NCBI GenBank assembly: GCA_000697355.1
Contig: JNEN01000885.1
Span: 124,001-188,000, forward strand
Length of the DNA: 64,000 nucleotides
From: Syncephalastrum monosporum B8922
Taxonomy: Eukaryota > Mucoromycota > Mucoromycetes > Mucorales > Syncephalastraceae
Direction of reading: 5' to 3'
Each line of letters begins with the position of its first letter. Position 1 is the first letter of the stretch. The notes beneath the pieces are model-generated. The model was not told the origin of the DNA, searched no databases, and saw only the letters and a list, made by a program, of their open reading frames with translations. Below are positions 11,265-24,191 of the stretch, piece after piece. Made by a program: the position numbers and the translations under genes.

Positions 11265-14200
11265 GGGAAGAAAAAGGGGGGCTTTTTCGCCAGTGTCTCC
11301 GCCTTTTAAAACAGAAAACAAAGCTCAATGCATTGAGAAAATCGTTGTTATGCAGCTATATGCATTATGGTGCATACACTTGTGCTCTAATTTTTATTTG
11401 ACGCCCATGTTCCTATATGTACTTTTCGAGGAATAACATCCTCATTTGTATATTTTGAGTGCGCTACGAAAATCTATCCTGTCCCAACCGACCAAAGACC
11501 ACATCTGAGTTCGAAAGCTCGATTGTACCTGACTAGACACGACTGTAAGTCCCATAGGCTCTGTGAGTATGTAACTAATGCGATGTTATAACGTGGATAA
11601 TATCGCGTATATACGCTCTACATGACGCTCAAAAGAAGTGCTTGCATCGCTGTATATCATGGTGACGTGCCTGGGCCGTGGCAATCTGTTTTCGCTGTCC
11701 CCTTTTAATGCATGAAACCAAGCAGGTTTCCTATAGTATTCTTTATTTGGAAAGCCAGCAGACATAAGAGTCAGCTAATACGCATGCGGCAGATCTTTGT
11801 ACATACAAAAAGTATGATTGATTTCTGGTTGTGTTTCTTTCAAATTTCGCAGTATAGCGCGTGAGCCAGATGACACTGTAACTTATTCGTAAATCTTCCT
11901 TTTACTCGTGTATTTATATACGTAATTATCGCTGGATGCACATCTCATTTCATAAAAAAAAAGCCTGGAGAATATGTGTATAAACGGGAGGGTCGCGCTG
12001 CAATTGGCGATACATGTCCGAATTCTACGCTACCTTTAAGTTTGCGCCAACTACAACGACTGTTTTGTCTTTATAACTGATCTGCCGTCGCATTACCTGC
12101 TCGTGGGAAGTTCTAGCATGGCTAGAAAAATTAACTCCACTTTGATTGATGGATGTACGTATGACATCGTATGAAACGCACAACTTGTACATAAACCAAA
12201 AAGTAATCAACTACTTCTTAAGCCATGCCGCTACCTCTTCAAGCTACAGAGCACTTAGATGTAATTTTTTGACTTTCACTCTTTATTATACTCTGATTGC
12301 CCGTACATGTGACAACAGAAGTCATAAAGTCGCACATATTCACAGCATACATGACTCTCTAGCGAGGTATAGCATACATCATTAACGGCGAATGTACGAG
12401 GGACGTGCTATTACCATGGCTTCGCTACCGCAGCTTGATTCGCCTCTGGGAGGCCAACACTGCGATAGTGCAAATCTTCTGGTAGAGAAATATGCCTTAT
12501 CTTGCCGCACGCAAATGATGTTTGAGCGTAAGGACCGTTGGTAAAGGTTTTGTGGTAACATGAATCGCAGTATGTGTATATTTTCTCTTGAGAGATTTAT
12601 GTTCTATCCTCTGATTTACGCATGTCAAACGCAACGAAATACTCCTGCACTGACATGACAGTCGATATCAGGCTCGTCTGTTCTTTCAGGTGGCAATGTT
12701 CAATGCGATATATCGATATTATGTTGAGCAGTGTGTATAGTACTTTAGACTACTACTGTATATAGCGTAAGACATCGCGTATTGTCTAGCTCCATTAACT
12801 ACTATATATGCTTACTGAATATCAAAGTTTGAATTATATTGCTAGTCGTAGAATCGATATATTGATACATATTCTCGACGTAAAGGGCGGTATATATACA
12901 CTCGCGCTGTCACTGCCATCCTTGAGGGCGCGCAGGTTAACTCACTTCGGATATGCTACATGCCTTGTTTCCCGCTTGAGGAACAACCTCAGAGAAAGAA
13001 GAAAAGGCAAAAGTTCCCACTATGATCGACATGACGTAAAGTCGGGTCCTAGGCTTCCGTCCATACGTTTTGTGAGTATAAACAAGTCATTCTTCCGCGA
13101 ACTGTGCACAGCTGAAGAAGGCGTCTGGCCGAGTGACATGCAGTCCAGACAAAACCAAAGAGTATCATGAGATCGATACCGATCTGGAAAAGCTCTAAAT
13201 GCGAGCCCAGAAGGCTTTCATTTCTGTCACTCTTTGATCAACTGAGCGAGAGAAAACTGGAACATACCGACGAAAATGAAAAAAAGAGCTTCTACGCAAA
13301 CGCGGCCTTATTTTATATGTGAATATCGCGAAGTGAGGAGGTGACAATCGGACCGACGATGGAGGAGCCCATGAATTCCTCCGTGTAACCTGTCCATGCT
13401 AAAGCAGCAAACTTTTTTTCTGGCACGCAAGACTAACGTGTGCAGTAAGCCAGTGAAACAACTCGATCCAAAAAATTGGAATACTGTCTCGAGGAAATTG
13501 GGTGCTCGCTTGTTTCTTCCATAGCGTTTACTGGAGGCGGTATTTACTCTCTGCTGATACAGAGTCTTATTTGTGGAGATTGACATTGTTGCCTCTATTT
13601 TCGTCTTCTTGTGAAATGGAACGAAAGACACACATGTTATATAAAGTTTCGAGATGCCAAATGACACAACCTATCTTCACTTTGGTAGGGGGGGGGTTGT
13701 GCTCTGGCTATCACGGACATATGTGGATGAAGATGACTGTAGCCGTAGACATTCATGCAACAGATCACAGTTAAGATTGTTCATCTATATCTAGTGTACG
13801 GCTTACAACACAGACGTGCTCTCGTTACTATGCGGTTAATCATAAACAGCCGCGTATTCCTGCCGTGCTGGTTCCAGAACAAAAGGAAGATTTGAAGTCT
13901 CTTAGAGCACACGTGGTGATATTGGAAAGGGGTTATCGGACCATATGAACATGATGCTATTGTGCAGACCTGTAGTAACAAGATATGTAGACTACTCGAA
14001 AATGCAGTGATGAAGAATAAAAACTGTGTATCAAGAGGCATGACTTAGAGTCCGCGTAAGTATCACGAGTCAGGTGAAAAGTTCCTGTGATTAAACTAAA
14101 TAGCACCCTGCTCTTACGGCAACTTGTTCTGACCCCCAGTATTTTGGTTAACCCAACCTGATAAGCATATCATATAAAAAACTCCCTCCGGACCACTTCT

Positions 14201-15478
14201 GCGTTTATACATTTCAGACAGGTGTATAGACTGTATACAGTAGTAAGACTTGCTTGAGGCATACCATTGCTAACGTCTACTAACATATATGATGAGGGAA
14301 GGCTGATTGCTTTATATGAGAAGTGGCTTGTGGCATGGGCCGTGGACAAACGAAAAAGAAAACCAGTAAAAACGGTGCAACTTGAGAGTGGGTCGTGGGT
14401 TGTATGTTTGTTTTAAACTTTGTATAACCAGAAAATAAAGAAGGAAAGAGAACACAGTTCGATCTTGTTGGGATGGTTGCACCACTCAACAGACAAGGTA
14501 TGTATACCCTCCTAGCTGTCCGTGCACCGGACCAACAATAACTCCCGGTCGAATTATCACTTCACTTGCTTTTGCCAAGCGCTGCCCTGTTTTCTGTTTG
14601 TCCACTGTTTGCATACATTGTACTTCCTTCTGTTATGATCTGGTGCATAACGAAATTGATAAATCCAGAAAGCAAATAGTAGAGGCGGTCGATGGGCCAT
14701 TTCTCAACAATCAGAGCCATGTCTACTGCTCGGTGTGAGTTGGTGTGAGGGTATGTGTTCTTATATCCGAGACACATTTTGCGAACGTTGCACACCCGCT
14801 GTATCTTCTAAGACTGAATGGATGTTGATCATGTTACACAAGGTCTTGATATGGACCTTTACAATAGCTCCTCCTATTTATATTGTCTTACTCAAGTCGC
14901 GCACGTTCACACACATTACCTACACATAGTAGATACCCTTTTGAAAAGTGCTATTCAGAGTGACCTATACGACGTAAGGTCTGAGGATCGGCGTGCGCCG
15001 CCGCCAGCATTCTCGATAGATATGCAGGTTTATTACGCTGGGCGCCTGAGTGCAGCTGATCTCATGCACACGTCTGTACGTACCGGCGCACAGGCGCCCA
15101 CCCGACCCCTCCCCCCAAAATAAGGTCGATAACCTTACTGATACATGGACCGAGCTCGTTTTTATTTATTTTTCTCTTTTTTTTTGGGGGGGGGGGTTGC
15201 AAAATGTACAAAGTTAGAGACGATGGGGAAAAAATACGCACTCACACATACACGATGCGGTTGAGAGATCGAGTGAAAAAAGCGAGTAGAAAAAGGGGAA
15301 AAGCAAGAGATGAGAAGGGAGTTAGTTTTCGTTGGACTCCTTCTTGCCAACAGATTTTGGAACAGCAAAGAAGAAGAGATATGAAGGGGTATCGTCTGAA
15401 GATGATTGAGTAAGAAGCGTGCAAGTGATGTGTGTTCCGTGCGTTTATGTTGTGGGCGAGTGCTGTATGTTTAAGGTG
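11265..15478. other. Gene-poor AT-rich stretch of 4.2 kb
   Basis: I find no gene here. All frames are short and without recognisable domains or splice series. Contents: promoter of the MFS gene at the left end, many AT-rich segments, a G10 run near 13685, CCCC-rich bases near 15110 and a T/G mononucleotide block at 15176-15196. A 77-residue frame on the minus strand (14562-14795) has a mildly hydrophobic N-terminal part but no family resemblance. Confidence 0.5.
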
Positions 15479-15980
15479 TTATGAAATATTAAAGTTATTT
15501 ACGAGTGTTGACGGGTGCTGCGAATATAAGTGCATGTTGTATTTGTTAAATGATTCGAATGATGCCGTGGAGGAGGTGGAAGAGGCGCTACTTGCTGCTG
15601 ACTCGAGAGAGGACAGTGAAGATGTGGATGCAGAACCAAGTAGTGCGTGTTCCGTCTCTCTTGAGTAGTAGAATGAGCGACGTCGATGATAAGACATGCT
15701 GTAAGAAGACGGCACCACTGGTGGGCTGTATGCAGTCGTGGTCGGCTTTGTTTTGGTGATGAGGCTCTGCGTGATCTGCGTCTCTGGATCGACCTTGGGG
15801 AAGTAGTATTCCGGACGTGCCGTGTAAGACTTGGCTGCCTCTTGCGCTTCACAAGCGACCGAGCAAAAGCTGGTGCTCTATGTATCGTGGTATTTAGCGC
15901 AAGTGACAAAAAAGAACATGCTTTGCTCTTACCTCGTCTGACAGACGAGTCTCGCAATAGAGGCAGATATTCAGATCCAT
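15479..15980 (-). CDS. Ecl1-type short zinc-binding protein
   Basis: Two exons, 15933-15980 and 15479-15877, giving 148 residues. The N-terminus MDLNICLYCETRLSDE joins in phase 0 to STSFCSVACEAQEA, forming CxxC plus CxxxC, the metal-binding pattern of the Ecl1/2/3 (extender of chronological lifespan) family. In fission yeast these small proteins lengthen stationary-phase survival and respond to starvation. After the zinc site comes ARPEYYFPKV, then a Ser/Thr-rich tail with a run of serines and alanines around residues 95-125. Fission yeast members are about 80 residues, so the tail is longer here. The call rests on the MDL start and cysteine spacing; the tail has no recognisable domain. Confidence 0.75.
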
Positions 15981-18496
15981 AAGAAGAAAAAAAAAAAGAG
16001 AAGCGGGGTGTTTTTCTGGAAAAAGGGGGAAGAGAAAGGGCGAAGAGTGGCAGCGCACGGGATGGCACACAATTTATACGCTTTTGGCGGCAAACTAATA
16101 TGCGAGACTGGTGACTGACCCGGCGACACACTTGCAAACAGGGCGTGACCTGCACAACAGGAGACATAACGATACAAATGGCGCGCTCTGTCATTTCCCC
16201 TCACGCACACACACGCACACACTTATCTGCCCCCCACAGGAAGGTGTCTTCCTCGTTTCCTTCACCAGACTCTTGTCTGTAACGTGTGCACTGTGTGAAT
16301 ACGTGTAGCACGCATGTTCATACTCTCCCACGCAGATGAATTTTCTCTTCTTCGCCTTGGGTGGCTCAACGAAAAAGGGACGTGCAACCAATCATACCAC
16401 CTTGATGTGAATTTTTTTTTTACAGACAAAACGCTCCCTTTTCTTTGTACTTGTCTCGACACCTTGTCTTGAGTGTCTGTCGTCGGGCCCCCTCTGTACT
16501 GCTGCTGCGCTTTCTGCAGTCCTTCTTGATGGAACCCCCTTCCCCACCCCCCAGAAAGAAAAAGAACATGCACAGCAAACAAGAAGGGGATTCCGCAGCG
16601 AGCTGCGGGTGGTTACCATGGTAATCGCTGAACTAGACAAGTAGCGGACATTGAACGCTGCTTGCCCTGCAGCAATCGATGTTTTCTTTTTTTTTTTGTA
16701 TGTTTGTATGAGATATTTTGCTATTGTTCCTGCAACAGAGAGGAAACGCAAACAATTTCTGGCCAATCAACAGGTCAATTGCGCCATAATAACAAGTGAC
16801 GAACGCCTTGGTGCGACCGTGCTTGACCCATGACCGCATGTATAAATTATCGTCCTATTTTATGTCCACCTGCTTTCATCCAAGACGGAAGGACCAGGAA
16901 TTTCAGCTATCGCAAATGGAGCTGTACACCAGCTCGTTGCAAATATTGTCCACATGGCTTGATATGGACTCTAGGCAAAAAAAAAAAAAAAAGAGAGAGA
17001 GAGACTTGCTTGGATCAAAGGCCTCTAACGTAGCATATGTATCTTTCCCTTTTTCTATCATTCCTGTTTCTGAAGTTTGCAATGGAAAATTGTTCTCCGA
17101 ACAGCAGGTTAATCTTTCTTCTGACTAAAAGGATCATGAAACTCGGATTGCGGCTCGATACGAAAACGCATGGCTACTTCTCTTTACAAAGAGTAGTCCA
17201 GTCTCCAACCAAGCCACGAGAATACCAGGGAGCTTCATCCAAACTCACGCTTCGAGGTAACACCGAAACCTGTTTCGTGGAAGAAACCTCCCGTGGTGTC
17301 GCACTTGGGCAACCTCATTTTATCATATTAGTTTAAAGAGCATCATTCAGCATCATTTGATAAGCCGAAAAAGCGGCTCTCTCTCTCTTCGTTTGCTACT
17401 ATCATGTTTTCTCATGCTCATGTTCCTGATATTAAGATCAGTTCCCTTTGCAATTGGAGTCGTTTGTTCCAATAATGGTAAAGTTGTAGATAAAGAACAT
17501 GAGAACGCTTACTCTAAAGGTGAGAATGCACATCTTTGCACATACGGCTTGGATATAGCCTTATTTGTCTATACACTTTTTTTTTTAAGTTGGTGATGTT
17601 CCTTTTTTTTTTTTTGTGTGTGTGTGTGTGTGTTTCTGACGACGCAACCACCACACATAATTTTCTTCCGTATCCACCGCTTATGTGCCATGATAAGTAC
17701 GCACGCATGCTTATCATTACTATGTATGCAATTCAGATCTTGCGCTTGAAATGCGTATCATCGAGTACGTATCATTCTAAAACCAGGTCATCGTCTGCCA
17801 GAAGTATTTCACGAACATTCATCCAAGCACCTGTAGTGCAGGGAAAGGAAACAAAAGCGGATCATGTGGTCTGTCTTACCCACCATCATGTTTCCGTCAT
17901 GCCTAAAGAAACAAACACAGAAAGGTACTGATTGCCGATCCCTCGGCCGACCAGAAACCGATAATGATAATACTAGATAAAAAATGTCAAGCATAGCGAT
18001 TTGTGAACGGATGCGCTCTGTACTTCTTCCCGCACATGCACAATGCGGTCTGTGAAGACTGTGGCGCTGTTCCCAAAGGAACCAGTTGAAGGGTTGGACA
18101 TCATTGCTGCCCTGTTGATGCGGTTACATGAATCATTTTCCCGTGATTGCAGGGTGGAAACACAGGTGTATGACGCTCTCGGGGGTCACGTTCTCTTTTA
18201 GAATCAAGACAGAAAGTAAATGAAAAATCTATCGGCAGCCATGCTATCTGAACGTCACATTGTGCGCTTTATCTAAAGTCAAGAAAAGTAAGACCTAATC
18301 AATACGTATTCGGTAGAAGCGTGGACGCACTGACGTTGAAAACAAAAACAAATGAAAAGTAAAAAAAAAGTCTATTGGTACAATGGGAGAGAAAGGAGAG
18401 AAGAATAGATACAAGCGTCATCATGACTTTTTTCTTTCTTTCTTGGATTGTGCATGCGTACGAGCGCGAGTGTATATGTGTGGTGAAGTCCATAGC
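15981..18496. other. Gene-poor region of 2.5 kb
   Basis: No gene I can support. It holds the promoter side of the Ecl1-type gene, poly(A)/poly(T) runs near 15990, 16410, 16690 and 16980, GA and GT microsatellites, and the 3' side of the MPP-alpha gene. Minus-strand frames at 16262-16766 overlap one another in different registers and contain low-complexity Lys/Arg/Gly; none looks conserved. Confidence 0.5.
17616..17633. repeat. (GT)n microsatellite
   Basis: About nine GT units directly after a T13 run, in non-coding sequence. Confidence 0.9.
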
Positions 18497-20253
18497 TTAG
18501 TTTCCACTGCCGAGACCGTACTTGTCCAGGGTCTTGTTGACATCCGCAAGGCCTCTCAGGTTGCCTTGAACAACGACGGTTGCTTTGCCCGTGCCACCGC
18601 TGGTGACACTGACCGCACCGCGCACGATACGGCCCGCAACACGGCGTAGCTCATCCAGGTCAACACGGTCGATCTGGGCGAGCATTTCGTCGATGCCCGT
18701 CTTCTTGCCATGAACTTGGACTTGCCGCCCAAGGTCCTCGAGTTGGACCATGCGGCTCTCGAGGTTCATCAGGAGTGAGCTCTTGAGCTGGTTCTTGGCC
18801 CGATTCAGCTCGGCGTCTTTGACGGCCAAGTGGTCCATGACGTCGCTCCGTGATACCAGGTCGAGCTCGCGGCAGATGACCTCTATGAGCGCGTTGGTGT
18901 ATTCAGGGGTGCACGAACCGGCAATGCCAAAGAGGCCGGAATCCGTGTAGCAGTGGTTGAAGGCCTGGCAAGACTCGACCCAGTAGTGCTGGTTCAGAAC
19001 GTTGGTAAAGAGGCGGGAGTACATGCCCTTGCCGGGGCCGCCCGCGGAGAACGAGCCACCGCCACCGAGCAGGATCTGCAGCGTGGCCAGCGCATAGATA
19101 TCCGGGTCATTGATCGACAGACCCTCGAAGGCCACGTGGACATGGTTCAGGAACGCTTCAGAGCCGACATCCAGCATGTTCGTGCCGCCGGTGTAATGCG
19201 CAGGCTGGGTCGCCAGTTCTTCGGGTGTGGCCTGGTGTGTCTTGCGCTTGAACAAGCTCGACACCAAGGACGGCTTGGGCCCGGCCTTGGCTGCATGGTC
19301 CTGCTGACGAGCGATGGCCTGGGCATGGGTGGCCACAGAGTCGAGCGGATGCTCAGACTTCGGGACCTGACCAAAGTGCTGCAGGGAGAGGTCGACGACC
19401 TTGTCGTGCTCGGCACCACACACCGCAATCACCATCCGCTCAGGGCGGTACCAGTCCTTCATATACGACTGGATCAACTCGGGCGTCATCGTTGCCAGGT
19501 TCTCAGGAGGACACAACAGTGGGTTGCCGAGCGTGTTGCCTTCGTAAGCAACGGTGTGCAAGATCTCGGGAAGGATCATTTCGGGCTTGGACCAGATCTC
19601 GTCAATCTCGTACTGCGCGGTCATGCGCTGCTCCTCAACCTCGATTGGCTCAATGTTGGGTCGCGTAATGACATCGGAAAACAAACCCATGACTTTGTCC
19701 AGGTCCTGTGAGAAGATCGCAGATTGGTACATTATGGATTCGCGCGACGAGGAGCATGTAATGTTGCCTCCCAGTGACTCGAGTTCTGCCACGACTTGGT
19801 CTGCACTTTTGTTGGCCGTGCTCTGGTGAAAAACCAGCATTAGTACGTGGTAATGCCGTTGTACATTATTATACCTTGAAGGCCAGGCGATCGAGGATAT
19901 GGCTGACACCGCGCGTCTGCACCGTCTCGTACCGGCTGCCGGCATCAACGTAGACACCCACGGCGCTGAAATGACCAGGTGTGTTTTCAGAGGCAACCCG
20001 AATACCATTAGGAAGCGTGGTCACCTTGCACAAGCCGGGAGACGATTTGGAGTATTCCTGGACAAGGGTCGGCAATCGATCCTACAAGACTGTCAGCTGT
20101 TTACGTCGCCAAGGCATGGAAAGAATGGACCTTGTGGCTCAGGGTGGACTCGAGCCGCTTTGCTGTGGGAAGGGCGGGTACAGTTCGGGCGGCTGTGTTG
20201 CGTGTGTTGGACCATGCTGCTCTGGTCGAGCTAAGTAGCAAGCGGGAAGCCAT
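18497..20253 (-). CDS. MAS2: Mitochondrial processing peptidase alpha subunit
   Basis: The alpha subunit recognises presequences and passes them to the catalytic beta subunit in the matrix. Three exons, 20131-20253, 19875-20081, 18497-19822, give 551 residues. The first exon encodes a classic amphipathic presequence rich in Arg/Ser/Ala without acids (starting [15 protein letters not shown]). The second carries the core start [12 protein letters not shown], then VDAGSRYE and [11 protein letters not shown]. The zinc motif HxxEH of the beta subunit is absent here (HILDR), as expected for alpha. The glycine-rich loop [19 protein letters not shown], diagnostic for alpha, lies about residue 340. 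The first intron (20082-20130) begins GTCCAT; without it the frame hits a stop, so an intron is needed. Confidence 0.95.
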
Positions 20254-20393
20254 AGAATACGGAAGAGATTCCCTTATTCCCCTTTTGCTTGCTTTCTTTC
20301 TCTATAGCCCGGTAATCATACGAAGTCCGAACACAGGCCCAATCCTGTAACCTAGCCCCCAGACACATTCACATTATGGTACAGAGCATCCTT

Positions 20394-21951
20394 TTAGTCT
20401 TCGTCCAACCCTAGCCATCGTTGACGCGGGTCAACACCAGGATCGTCGTCTTCATTTTCAGATGAGTCCAAATAATCCCCTGGAGTGGAAATAACAGCAG
20501 TGGCGGCTTCTTTGTCCTCCTCCAAAAACGCATCCAAGCCTGGAATTTCACTTTCATCTCCTGAACCCACCGAAAAATACTCGCTATCTGACGACGAACA
20601 CTCATCATCCGGCTTCGCCTCTTCGGGTGGATCCGGCTGTTGATACTGTGGTTGTGCTGGTTGTTGTTCTAGCTGTTGTGATGGGTGTTGTTGCTGTTTT
20701 CTGTCGCCAGCGGTGCTGTGGGGTTCCGTTGGAGATGCCTCATCGTGAGCAGCACCCTGCTCCTCCTCGTCTTCCGAAAAAACTAAGAAGGAATAAGTTT
20801 TAAAACTTGATTCCGTACTTCAACTTGCCTTCGATTTCCGGTATAGATTGTGCAGGCCCGTTTTTGTCATAGTCAAACTCCTGCAATCGGTCCCAGAGCT
20901 GATCCATCTTGAAATTGTACTCCGCACGAAGATATTTGCCTTTCCCTGCTACTTCTTGCTCGACGCCAGGTCGTTTGCGACCTGCATAGCTAATTTCTTC
21001 CGGTTTACCGTCAGACTCTGAGTCAGACTCAGGTGCATCCGGGATTGCTTCCTATTCCGTTTGAGCTGGCCAGCCAGAGGAGCAAGGGCGGTACGTACCG
21101 GAGTTGGGCCATAAAGGCCATTGATGTTTGCATTGAGGATATCGATGCAGATCTTGTCAACCGTGTTCAAAAGCTTTGACACACCTGTGGAGGTGATATG
21201 AGAGGCAAGGTACAGGAACAAAGGTCTTGACTTACGTGTTGGTTGTCGCCGACGGGAGTTAGAGACGCGGCGAGTGTGTTGGGGCTTTAGACTGTCCACC
21301 GCTTAGATGGAGTTGATGTTCGTACTGTGTTACTTACGAGGGTATGTTTTTCTGTGTCTCAAGAAGCCAAGCCAACACTTCACGTTCACAACAGAAATCT
21401 ACCAAGTTCGCCAGGTCGATGGAAGGGGCCGAATTAGAAGGCAAAGAAAAGTCGGTTACCCAGAGAAGAAGCGAGGGCGTGTCGACCTTGGAGATTACGT
21501 CTGTTCTTGCATGCAAGATGGGGATATACTTGTGGACATGGATCGTTGTCTTGTAATTCATTTCCAGGATATCATTCAGGTTGTCCTTGCTAAGAAAGAT
21601 AAGACAACAAATCAGCTACACCAGACACAAATAGTGTACTGCCTTACCCGGTTGCTTGCTTGAGTGAGTCACCGTCGACTACAATGGGGATTGACTGGAA
21701 TCCATCGGTGGTAGCCAAGAGTACGTACTCAATCGCCTTTTCACTCGCGACGAATTGTCGAAGTGATCGGTACTGCACATGTATGTCAAAGTGTAAGCAG
21801 GCACTCTGCGGTCCAGGGCGTGCCGCAAGGGCAAAAAGGAACTTACGGCGTGAATAACGAGTATCAAGGACGATCGCACCTCGGCAAAGAGGTTTTCCTT
21901 CATTGTACCAAATGCTTTTGCTAATTGTGCTTGCCTTGAGTAGTTGGACAT
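20394..21951 (-). CDS. Unrecognised protein, possible OB fold of TPP1/Tpz1 type
   Basis: Seven exons: 21847-21951, 21648-21772, 21338-21589, 21236-21291, 21099-21184, 20829-21051, 20394-20782. They make a continuous 411-residue protein in which every junction keeps frame. I do not recognise a family with confidence. Residues 35-130 show alternating hydrophobic strands (AIEYVLLATTDG, SIPIVVDG, YKTTIHVHKYIPIL, SLLLWVTDFSLP). This layout resembles the OB fold of the telomere protein TPP1/Tpz1, including a final strand of the VxxFSLLP kind; that is inference. The rest is basic (RRVSNSRRRQP), followed by a helix region and an acidic, Gln-rich, probably disordered C-terminus ending LGLDED. The last intron (20783-20828) starts GCAAGT, because no GT donor preserves the frame. 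The start at 21951 is the first ATG; an extra 5' exon is possible. Confidence 0.7.
20783..20828 (-). other. GC-AG intron
   Basis: Donor context GAAG|GCAAGT, acceptor TTCTTAG. Nearby GT dinucleotides leave the wrong phase, whereas GC leaves one base that completes a valine codon and continues the acidic reading frame. Confidence 0.75.
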
Positions 21952-22659
21952 GGCGGGAATCTAGAAAGCAGAAGGGTGATAGCGCGCTTCGGCTGTAGCG
22001 AATACGGTGTAAATTGCCTTCCGCCGATCAACTTGTTCAATTTCATTTGTCTTTGTGGCGCATAATGCTGCTTCCCAGCCTTAAACAGTAATAAGCTCTT
22101 TTGCTCAGGTTTTAAAGCATATGTAGGCTTAGGGATATCCGATTTCTTGTTCTAGTTCTTACTGATGATTATATGACTTGAAGGACCGTCGATCAAACGC
22201 GCACGTAATAACGCGATAATCATTATTATCATCGTACTATAAAAGACATAGCGCTTATCTAGAGAAATCCTCACCGTTCGGTACACAAGTATGCATATGC
22301 CCACATGCTGTTCTATAGGTAAATTGCAGTAAGATGTACCAATAGTGTGCACACGTGCGTTCAACCCGGGTCCCACAAGTCAAAAAAAAAACCATTTTTC
22401 GACCCATAGGAGAGCTGACTGAAATAGGGATACAAAAAATAACAACAAAGTCAAAGGAACTGATCGTCTACAGCATGTTGTCATTAATATTGCTTACATA
22501 CTATTCGTTAGTTCAGCAGGCGGGAAAGCAGCAAGTTGAGCGGGTAAAACACTGGAACCACTCACTGAGTTTGATTCATGGGGATTATGCAATACTTTTT
22601 TACGCGCCCAATCTACTTTTTTCCTTTCTCCCTCACTCTTCTTTCTCTTTTCCAGCGTC
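21952..22659. other. Divergent intergenic region
   Basis: No gene seen. It holds the promoters of the OB-fold candidate (left) and the epimerase (right). The last 60 bases before the epimerase ATG are a CT-rich leader. An ATG-started frame at 22355-22771 runs into the epimerase exon in another register and is discounted. Confidence 0.45.
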
Positions 22660-23845
<1,186 letters not shown>

Positions 23846-24191
23846 TAAATCTGCGCAGCTCTCGAGAAAAAAAAAGACAGAGCTTCGGATGCTGCCGATA
23901 GAGATGGTGCCAAGAGGAAAAAAGATACAAGACGGTCAACCTCCGCAATTTATTAAGTGAGAGAGAGAGAGAGAGAGAGAGAGAGGCAAAGAAGTCAGAA
24001 AAAGCAAGGTGTGGATTTCTACACGACCGAGTTGTGTGGTCCGCGTTAATTGGTTGCGTTTCAAACAGCGATGCATAGCCCTTGAGAGCGCAACGATTCC
24101 CAGTGACCCCTTGCGTTGTCCGCGTTTCTTCTTCCTTTCAACTTCCTGCTTTCCTTCCTTTCTTTTTCAATCTACTCATAATCTCATCACG
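23846..24191. other. Intergenic region with GA repeat
   Basis: Tandem gap between two same-direction genes. It contains a (GA)n tract and a TTTC-rich leader immediately before the Erv29/Surf4 ATG. Confidence 0.5.
23959..23985. repeat. (GA)n microsatellite
   Basis: Thirteen GA units, perfect. Position upstream of the Erv29/Surf4 gene suggests a possible promoter role, as GA tracts bind GAGA-type factors in some eukaryotes; not shown here. Confidence 0.9.

Noticed and set aside
16262..16766. Overlapping minus-strand frames with MARN and QKAQQQ segments
   Set aside because: They lie in different registers, are low-complexity, and no splice series joins them into a conserved protein.
18953..19711. 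252-codon plus-strand frame over MPP-alpha
   Set aside because: Antisense shadow of the peptidase exon.
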